Below are positions 63,901-64,000 of a DNA stretch of 64,000 nucleotides, piece by piece. Source of the stretch: Branchinecta lynchi (taxonomy: Eukaryota; Arthropoda; Branchiopoda; Anostraca; Branchinectidae); assembly GCA_023053575.1 (NCBI GenBank), contig JAKZAP010000017.1, positions 7,633,501-7,697,500 on the forward strand. The letters run 5' to 3'. The notes beneath the pieces were generated by a model that saw only the letters and a program-made list of their open reading frames with translations, made no database searches and was not told the DNA's origin. The position numbers and the translations under genes are program-made. Positions within the stretch are counted from its first letter, which is position 1, and every line of letters begins with the position of its first letter.

Positions 63901-64000
63901 CTTCTAGCAAGCGTCACTCCATCGAGCTTGAACAGCTGAACATGCGTGTCGTCGAAGCCGAAACTAAGCTCCGCACCGAGATCACCCGCATCAAGAAGAA
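27861..64000 (+). CDS. Prm: Paramyosin gene, 13 exons seen, 3' end outside
   Basis: Joined exons: 27861-27989, 31581-31637, 42439-42525, 43691-43857, 45329-45407, 47777-47896, 49359-49484, 50390-50586, 51947-52079, 53392-53608, 55203-55330, 57480-57592 and 63908-64000+. They code about 548 residues in one open frame with GT-AG junctions. After a non-helical head (about 37 residues, Ser/Thr/Lys rich) the product is a heptad-repeat coiled coil with the charge pattern of paramyosin. Typical segments are [51 protein letters not shown] and [19 protein letters not shown]. Paramyosin dimers form the core of invertebrate thick filaments. Exons, apart from exon 9, strongly favour C- and G-ending codons (GAG, AAG, CTC), as expected for a highly expressed muscle gene. 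About 330 residues, including the tail, lie outside. Confidence 0.96.
29165..29250 (-). other. tRNA-like fragment (B box and anticodon-arm hairpin)
   Basis: On the minus strand CCTGTGTAAGCCACAGG forms a 5-bp stem with a 7-nt loop. It is followed 4 nt later by GGGTTCAAATCC, a B-box match, but no proper acceptor stem. It looks like a decayed tRNA or the head of a tRNA-derived SINE in paramyosin intron 1. Confidence 0.4.
29545..29962. mobile_element. Family N MITE with about 60-bp inverted ends
   Basis: The left arm CGTTAAATTCCCAGG...GGAGAATTCCACCAACTAAA...GGCATTGAAACCTCGC is mirrored by GCGAGGTTTCAATGCC...GGTGGAATTCCC...GGGAATTTAACG. The centre is about 290 bp and non-coding. In paramyosin intron 1. 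Confidence 0.75.
30055..30255 (+). repeat. Family O repeat, copy 1
   Basis: Shares AAATGCGTTACTTTGTTTGT, CATAGGATAAACTTA, TTTCGGATTTGTGGAACCTC and ATGTGCTTGTCCC with 30955-31120 in direct orientation. Confidence 0.6.
30955..31120 (+). repeat. Family O repeat, copy 2
   Basis: Shares TATGCGTTACTCCGTTTGT, CATCGGATGAACTTAACC, TTTCAGATTTCTGGTACCTC and ATGTGCCTCCCC with 30055-30255. The spacing of about 900 bp in intron 1 suggests two insertions or a segmental duplication. Confidence 0.6.
31581..31637 (+). CDS. Prm: Paramyosin exon 2
   Basis: 57 bp, coding [19 protein letters not shown], the most conserved N-terminal rod segment of the family. Acceptor TTCTAG, donor GTAAGT, phase 0 on both sides. 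Confidence 0.96.
31696..32084. mobile_element. Family E foldback element, copy 2 (complete)
   Basis: The ends CACTGTCAGAAGTTTCAT and ATGAAACTTCTGACAGTG are inverted. The arms extend about 150 bp (AACACCTTTTCACTTAGAAA opposite TTTCTAAGTGAAAAGGTGTT). The centre carries another copy of the family's own terminal sequence (CACTGTCAGAAGTTACATAA, near 31850). It starts 58 bp after exon 2. Confidence 0.82.
32763..33047. mobile_element. Family S MITE with TAA target duplication
   Basis: The ends CCCTAGGTTCACACAGA and TCTGTGTGAACCTAGGG are inverted copies. TAA flanks both sides (32760-32762 and 33048-33050), a 3-bp TWA-type duplication as made by PIF/Harbinger transposases. 285 bp with CGGCGATTTT-type repeats inside. 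No ORF of its own. Confidence 0.82.
33290..33990. repeat. Degenerate tandem repeat (GTTTGGACTGAAGG unit)
   Basis: The blocks TTGTTTGGACTGAAGGAAAT and TAGTTTGGACTGAAGGGAAG recur about 370 bp apart. Variants of CTGGTTGGAACCGAA, CTGGATCTGACCA and GGTTACCAAG lie between them. Units are strongly diverged. In paramyosin intron 2. Confidence 0.45.
35667..35862 (+). mobile_element. LINE 3' end with (TTGA)n tail
   Basis: Contains TGTGTATTTCGTAAATATG, CTCTTCTAGCTTTAAGCTAT and AATAAACTTGATTGATTGA. The same 3' end is present on the minus strand at 45570-45690. Confidence 0.7.
36060..36183 (+). mobile_element. LINE 3' end with (TCTA)n tail
   Basis: AGTGCCATGTCGGCGCTACG, GGATCAATAAACATATC, then about nine TCTA units. 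A polyadenylation-like signal directly before a simple tetramer tail is typical of truncated non-LTR elements. Confidence 0.6.
36434..36719 (+). repeat. Direct duplication of about 170 bp
   Basis: Two neighbouring copies begin GGGCCGTAGGAATATTTG (36437 and 36609) and contain GCTAGCATAAAGTGACCTGA, CCTTAAAGTTTAACTGCAAA and GGCAGCTTATTTTT. Copy 1 continues uninterrupted (TACATCTGCTATTGAATCC). Copy 2 is split by element B5 and continues after it at 37865. Confidence 0.85.
36720..37864 (+). mobile_element. Family B element B5 (precise insertion site)
   Basis: Starts GGGATCCCAAAACGTAAGTG and ends GGGATCCCATCGAAACCTTT, GGTCTTGTT. A diverged short segment (CTACTTCTACTTCTACTGTC) replaces the GTCCGTC tract and part of the 5' region. 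It has about five 137-bp units. The empty site in the duplicated copy (36538-36556, TTATTTTTACATCTGC) compares with TTATTTTT|element|TTACATCTGC, so no duplication beyond T residues was made. Confidence 0.88.
38450..41110 (+). repeat. Degenerate satellite-like array in paramyosin intron 2
   Basis: A unit of roughly 200-280 bp recurs about nine to ten times. Its parts are GACAGCGTCAGGT, CAGACGG-TTGGATTGTCGTC, ATGAAAT-GAGCAGTTCGATG, GTCCTTGAAATAGCAAGTGG, GAATCGAGCTGTATTTTT, TTTTGACTAGATTTAAAAG and TTCCGAGCTC. Clear junctions lie near 39200, 39480, 39690, 39900, 40270, 40690 and 40910. Units are diverged and partly deleted, so the array is old. No coding. Confidence 0.75.
38586..38685. repeat. 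Small foldback of TAATCTTATCTC units
   Basis: CTACTGGGATTAATCTTATC and GACAAGATTAATCCCAGTAG are inverted at the outside, with further GAGATAAGATTAATCC copies inside in both orientations. About 95 bp of pure palindromic structure. Confidence 0.75.
41141..41465. mobile_element. Family G MITE, copy 2
   Basis: AAAATAACGCTAGTGACC, a centre with TTTAGAAATTTCTAGTAAAG and TGCACACATCGAGGAAACAG, and a right end AGTCTTGGCGCTACTCCCTA. It is head-to-head with copy 3. Confidence 0.72.
41491..41847. mobile_element. Family G MITE, copy 3 (complete, inverted to copy 2)
   Basis: Left end AGAGCAAAATAATCCTAGGG, AGTAGCGCCAAGACTT. The right end is TCTTGGCGCTACTCCCTACT, GTGATTTTGCTCTGAG. It includes TGAACATTGCACAAAAATGA, the uninterrupted version of the B4 insertion site at 23863. 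Confidence 0.8.
41848..41940. mobile_element. Family G MITE, copy 4 (left end only)
   Basis: TAGGGAGTAGCGCCAAGCCT, TGACACACACTCTAGTAG and CTAGCACCACGAGTGATAGA repeat the left quarter of copy 3, directly abutting its right end. Confidence 0.65.
42004..42364. mobile_element. Family E foldback element, copy 4 (complete)
   Basis: ACACTGTCAGAAGTTTCATA at the left and TATGAAACTTCTGACAGTGT at the right (within 42335-42364). Long arms as in copy 2. The central self-copy of the terminus (TGTAACTTCTGACAGTGTAG, near 42225) is inverted compared with copy 2. It ends 74 bp before exon 3. Confidence 0.83.
42439..42525 (+). CDS. Prm: Paramyosin exon 3
   Basis: 87 bp, 29 codons: [20 protein letters not shown] and EAEGGAESQ. 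The acceptor follows a T-rich tract and the donor is GTGAGT. Phase 0. It is preceded by a 10.8-kb intron, the largest in the gene here. Confidence 0.95.
42667..42970. mobile_element. Family H MITE, copy 1
   Basis: The ends AGCGTGTTCCACCCTC and GTGGAACACGCT are inverted. The interior includes TTAGTTACTATTTCGAGAAG, GGTCAGCGTAGTAGC and TACGAGGTTGGAACG. About 300 bp. Copies 2 and 3 are at 44886 and 58620. Confidence 0.7.
43691..43857 (+). CDS. Prm: Paramyosin exon 4
   Basis: 167 bp from [20 protein letters not shown] through [17 protein letters not shown] to KSKI. Acceptor TTGCAG, donor GTATGT. It leaves in phase 2 (AA|G, Lys). The open frame runs on past the donor into the intron, but that extension has no coiled-coil pattern. 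Confidence 0.95.
44083..44263. mobile_element. Family P foldback MITE (181 bp)
   Basis: TCCCACCTGAAATCGACCCA and ACAGATTTCGACC are mirrored by GGTCGAAATCTGTTCC and GTCGATTATAGGTGGGA. Inside, TTTTCTTCCTC opposes GAGGAAGAAA. It can fold almost end to end. In intron 4. Confidence 0.78.
44330..44570. mobile_element. Family E element, strongly decayed
   Basis: TTGACGCAAGGATGCACTC on the left and TTACGCATCCTTGTGTAAAT plus ACATCTGACAGTGAAA on the right recall family E subterminal sequences. The left terminus is lost. Low identity. Confidence 0.45.
44886..45045. mobile_element. Family H MITE, copy 2 (partial)
   Basis: ACCCTTCTAACAATAATAAC, TTCGTTCCAACG, CGCTGACCGTTCCACCTTCT and TACCACGCTCGAGAGTGCAG match the complement of 42667-42970 and the copy at 58620. 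Confidence 0.65.
45329..45407 (+). CDS. Prm: Paramyosin exon 5
   Basis: 79 bp. The first G completes Lys, then [20 protein letters not shown] and NSNKDR. Acceptor TTCCAG, donor GTAAGT, leaving in phase 0. Too short to stand out as an ORF. It was found from the frame and splice signals. Confidence 0.93.
45565..45695 (-). mobile_element. LINE 3' end, minus strand (family of 35667-35862)
   Basis: The complement reads TGTGTATTTCATAAATATCT, CCTCTTCTAGCTTTGAGCTT, AAATTTGACTGATTGACA, collinear with the plus-strand copy at 35760-35862. Confidence 0.65.
46116..46517. mobile_element. Family M MITE, copy 2 (complete)
   Basis: ACCAAGAACAAATAATCGGA at the left and TCTGATTATTTGTTCTTGGT at the right are inverted ends. 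GCT flanks both sides, a possible 3-bp target duplication. About 400 bp, no ORF shared with copy 1. Confidence 0.78.
46850..47665 (+). mobile_element. Family B element B6
   Basis: Starts CGGATCCCAAAACGTAAGTG after a T tract and ends TTTTTGGGATCCCGTCGAAA, CCTTTGGTCTTGTT. It contains a 17-nt G run at 47027-47043 where other copies read GGGGGTGGGGGAGGGGG, and about three 137-bp units. It ends just upstream of exon 6. Confidence 0.8.
47777..47896 (+). CDS. Prm: Paramyosin exon 6
   Basis: 120 bp, 40 codons: [20 protein letters not shown], then [20 protein letters not shown]. Acceptor ACGCAG. The donor is GTTTGT, a weaker consensus. Phase 0. It lies only 112 bp downstream of element B6. Confidence 0.94.
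48034..48378. mobile_element. Family G MITE, copy 5
   Basis: TATAGCGCCAAGACCTATAC at the left. The centre GGGTTTAGAAATTTCTAGTA, AAGCTAAGATGGGGTCTGCA is shared with copy 2. It has GTGTGTGTCACTTTTTTCAA and TCTTGGCGCGACTCGCTAGT at the right. 138 bp after exon 6. Confidence 0.72.
49105..49240 (-). mobile_element. LINE 3' end, minus strand, (CTTA)n tail
   Basis: TAAGTAAGTAAGTAAGTAAG is followed by TAATTTATTTATAACCCGCC, GAAAGCGGAGTAAATGAA, AATAAAACACATA and TCGTCGGCCAGGAAGCAGTG. The same order occurs at 53165-53310, so both are tails of one LINE family in reverse orientation. Confidence 0.7.
49359..49484 (+). CDS. Prm: Paramyosin exon 7
   Basis: 126 bp, 42 codons: [20 protein letters not shown], then [20 protein letters not shown] and DR. 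Acceptor TTATAG, donor GTAAGT, phase 0. Confidence 0.95.
50090..50345 (+). mobile_element. Probable LINE 3' end with TTGAA-type tail
   Basis: A T-rich, unstructured 3' UTR-like stretch ending AGATTATATTGAATTGAATC GAATTGA, the pentamer tail also seen on the RT-bearing LINE at 25172. It ends 45 bp before exon 8, close enough to supply its polypyrimidine region. Confidence 0.45.
50390..50586 (+). CDS. Prm: Paramyosin exon 8
   Basis: 197 bp: [39 protein letters not shown] and [10 protein letters not shown], leaving in phase 2 (AG|G, Arg). The donor must be GTTGGT at 50587 to keep the frame into exon 9 (R-KKFTIRI). A better-looking GTAATT four bases downstream would shift the frame. Confidence 0.93.
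51490..51685 (+). mobile_element. LINE 3' end with (CAT)n tail
   Basis: TTTTTTTAGACACGATTAGT, then T/C-rich sequence, AAGTGCGTAAATAAAATTTC and five CAT units. TTTTTTTAGACACGATTA also occurs alone at 61447-61465. Confidence 0.6.
51947..52079 (+). CDS. Prm: Paramyosin exon 9
   Basis: 133 bp: one base completes Arg, then [40 protein letters not shown]. The IRI-ELEEHIE and LIIDLEK blocks are near-invariant in arthropod paramyosins. Acceptor TTCTAG, donor GTAGGG, leaving in phase 0. Codon use is less biased than in its neighbours. Confidence 0.95.
53165..53310 (-). mobile_element. LINE 3' end, minus strand (family of 49105)
   Basis: AATAATAAGTATTTAATAAC, CGGCCATGGCGAAATAGCTG, AGTAAATGAAAGAAAATAAA and CTTCGGCCAGGAAGCAGTGG are collinear with 49105-49240. 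It ends about 80 bp before exon 10. Confidence 0.68.
53392..53608 (+). CDS. Prm: Paramyosin exon 10
   Basis: 217 bp, the longest ordinary exon here: [20 protein letters not shown], then [16 protein letters not shown] and [20 protein letters not shown], ending DNKKLE. Acceptor ACTCAG, donor GTAAGT, leaving in phase 1 (T|CT, Ser). Confidence 0.95.
54595..54705 (+). mobile_element. LINE 3' end with (TTCA)n tail
   Basis: T/C-rich tract, CATACTCCGTCTTGTGTCTT and GACAAATGAAATTCATTAAT, then TTCATTCATAAAT. Structure as in the other truncated tails. Evidence is only structural. Confidence 0.45.
54808..54960 (-). mobile_element. LINE 3' end, minus strand, (ATG)n tail
   Basis: CATCATCATCATCATTTTAT, TATAAACCGTCACTGAACA, GGCCGAGGCCCAGGAAAGAC and GGAGTATAAGGCAAACG. 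Read on the minus strand this is a 3' UTR ending in an ATGATG tail. Confidence 0.55.
55203..55330 (+). CDS. Prm: Paramyosin exon 11
   Basis: 128 bp: two bases complete Ser, then [20 protein letters not shown] and [19 protein letters not shown]. Acceptor TTCTAG, donor GTAAGT, leaving in phase 0. A family G MITE begins only 22 bp after the donor. Confidence 0.95.
55352..55612. mobile_element. Family G-related MITE, copy 6
   Basis: CAGAGCAAAATAACTCTAAG at the left and TAGAGTTATTTTGCTCTGCA at the right are perfect inverted ends. The left subterminal AGCAACACTAGCTCCACTAC and ACATCCCTACCGAAACTCAA match other family G copies. The centre differs. 22 bp downstream of exon 11. Confidence 0.75.
55690..56290 (-). 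mobile_element. LINE C-terminal fragment with zinc knuckle
   Basis: The minus-strand frame (about 55710-56096) reads [20 protein letters not shown], then [18 protein letters not shown], a C-x2-C-x8-H-x4-C motif, then [13 protein letters not shown]. This is the C-terminal zinc knuckle found after RT in several non-LTR retrotransposons. Sequence upstream (to about 56290) appears frameshifted. The end lies near a (TAATAA)n-like tail at 55700. Confidence 0.72.
56779..56847 (+). other. tRNA-like sequence or SINE head in intron 11
   Basis: A perfect 7-bp acceptor-like stem CTCCCGG/CCGGGAG, a D-arm-like GCTCGTGTTAGCGC and a clear T arm with B box GGGTTCAAATCCC. The 69-nt length and a non-pairing anticodon stem (loop CTTGCAA) argue against a working tRNA. 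A tRNA pseudogene or a tRNA-derived SINE promoter fits better. Confidence 0.6.
57480..57592 (+). CDS. Prm: Paramyosin exon 12 (last exon before the internal promoter)
   Basis: 113 bp: [20 protein letters not shown], then [17 protein letters not shown] and CG|, leaving in phase 2. Acceptor CCACAG, donor GTAAGT. It joins shared exon 13 as Met-Arg-Lys-Arg-His. Confidence 0.95.
57708..58160 (-). mobile_element. LINE 3' end with zinc knuckle, minus strand
   Basis: The plus-strand tail TGAATATGAATATGAATATA is the (ATTCAT)n 3' end of a minus-strand element. Its frame (57801-58160) codes [35 protein letters not shown] (C-x2-C-x7-H-x4-C) and [13 protein letters not shown], related to 55690-56290. It lies 115 bp downstream of exon 12. 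Confidence 0.75.
58620..58782. mobile_element. Family H MITE, copy 3 (left part)
   Basis: AGAGCGTGTTCCACCCTCCT, TTACCGTTCCAACCTCG, ACGCTGACCGTTCCCGCCTT and ACTCGGGAGCGTAGTGAGTG match copies 1 and 2. Confidence 0.68.
58850..59298 (-). mobile_element. LINE C-terminal fragment interrupted by B7
   Basis: The minus-strand frame reads [18 protein letters not shown], then [18 protein letters not shown], a third C-x2-C-x8-H-x4-C knuckle. The frame fuses into element B7 sequence at 59298, so B7 inserted into the LINE. Downstream 3' UTR-like sequence extends left to about 58850. I did not find the LINE's other half beyond 60358. Confidence 0.68.
59299..60357 (+). mobile_element. Family B element B7
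   Basis: Starts GGGATCCCAAAACGTAAGTG after a T tract and carries a long GTCCGTCCGCCCGTCTGTCC segment. It has five to six 137-bp units, some partly deleted, and ends TTTTTGGGATCCCATCCACA, CCTTTGGTCTTGTT. Collinear with B3. Confidence 0.8.
60400..60775 (+). repeat. Three tandem copies of a 130-150-bp unit
   Basis: The markers TCCTGGACAATGGATGTCTT, TCCTGGAAAATGGATATGTT and TCCTGGAGAATAGAATGAAC recur, the first two with GGACAGTTTTCCG and TATAGCCTACCTATA downstream. In intron 12. Confidence 0.7.
61780..62058 (+). promoter_or_regulatory. Prm: Presumed internal promoter/5' UTR of miniparamyosin
   Basis: The first exon needs its own start of transcription in intron 12. TA-rich candidates are CGTATAATAAC (near 61825) and CTTTATATTTTG (near 61960), but neither is a clean TATA box and I see no strong MEF2 or E-box site. 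Location is inferred from gene structure. Confidence 0.35.
62059..63056 (+). CDS. Prm: Miniparamyosin-specific first exon
   Basis: One long open exon of 332 codons plus two bases, ending at a GTAAGA donor. Inframe TAA directly follows if unspliced. The product starts [20 protein letters not shown]. It holds an [20 protein letters not shown] segment followed by YQPMIDYLD, the aromatic-rich motif I associate with the unique head of Drosophila miniparamyosin. It is basic and not coiled-coil. Near the end (about residues 267-304) are three imperfect SVGPxLN-type repeats. Spliced to exon 13 it would put this head on the shared C-terminal rod. In Drosophila, miniparamyosin comes from an internal promoter of the paramyosin gene. 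The head there is, as I recall, about 114 residues, so this one is much longer. Start choice: first ATG of the open frame, context GAACATGT. Confidence 0.88.
63230..63458 (+). mobile_element. Family A element, 3' fragment
   Basis: TCATGATCCCCAATGGAC, GTGCCTCAAGGGTTCTG and the end CAAGTGCCATATGAACTTCT, AGCTCTTCTT match the 3' parts of the copies ending at 3174 and 7587. It lies between the miniparamyosin exon and exon 13. Confidence 0.7.
63588..63616. repeat. Poly-C then (CA)n simple repeat
   Basis: About 12 C residues followed by a CA dinucleotide run, in intron 12 just upstream of exon 13. Confidence 0.85.
63908..64000 (+). CDS. Prm: Exon 13, shared by paramyosin and miniparamyosin (cut by edge)
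   Basis: Acceptor TTCTAG. The first C completes the split codon, then [20 protein letters not shown] and [11 protein letters not shown] run to the window end. The EQLN-RV-EAET segment is diagnostic for the C-terminal half of paramyosin. Both upstream exons (57592 and 63056) end in phase 2, so either fits. Confidence 0.95.

Overview
The window is animal nuclear DNA, most likely arthropod: spliced genes with GT-AG introns of 0.9-12 kb, a Pol III tRNA gene, and dense non-LTR retrotransposon tails, MITE-like elements and tandem repeats. The main gene is a paramyosin whose head (KYSY, then [20 protein letters not shown]) reads like insect and crustacean paramyosins. Intron 12 carries a separate first exon of the miniparamyosin type, an arrangement known from the Drosophila Prm gene. 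I cannot name the species. Nothing suggests bacterial or viral DNA.

Layout. 1-17.3 kb: repeats, an intact tRNA-Ser(UGA) (minus strand, 3273-3354) and the last two coding exons of a TatD-type DNase gene, TATDN1 (5016-5219 and 17089-17191, plus strand). These exons are separated by an 11.9-kb intron full of mobile elements. 17.3-27.6 kb: intergenic, with tandem repeats (66-bp and about 100-bp units), nested MITEs and a 5'-truncated CR1-like reverse transcriptase. 27.66-64 kb: the paramyosin gene on the plus strand. It has a TATA box at 27666, exon 1 at 27861, 12 further exons, and runs off the right edge. About 548 codons are present. The family is usually about 870-880 residues, so roughly 330 residues lie outside. 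The miniparamyosin first exon (62059-63056) is in splice phase 2, the same as exon 12, so both can join shared exon 13 (63908).

The repeats contain the most unusual material. Seven complete copies of one element family (here family B) start with a GGGATCCC palindrome next to a T tract, carry a GTCCGTC-rich segment and an array of about 137-bp units, and end with a second GGGATCCC and CTTTGGTCTTGTT. Two filled/empty site pairs inside this window show insertion into a T tract without a target duplication beyond T residues. A second family (A, with a TATGGCACTTG/CAAGTGCCATA hairpin start) has the same blueprint. This resembles Helentron-associated non-autonomous elements (DINE-1/HINE, and pearl elements of bivalves), but the sequences are not ones I recognise.

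Family letters (A, B, C, E, F, G, H, J, L, M, N, O, P, R, S, T) are my own labels. Repeat boundaries are approximate to about 10 bp unless a terminus is stated. Stretches not listed were read and held nothing I could support, notably 906-1403, 3400-3830, 7600-8035, 12415-13125, 17300-18950, 19170-20220, 28000-29150, 34000-35390, 43000-43680, 45700-46110, 48380-49100, 50840-51480 and 61000-61800.
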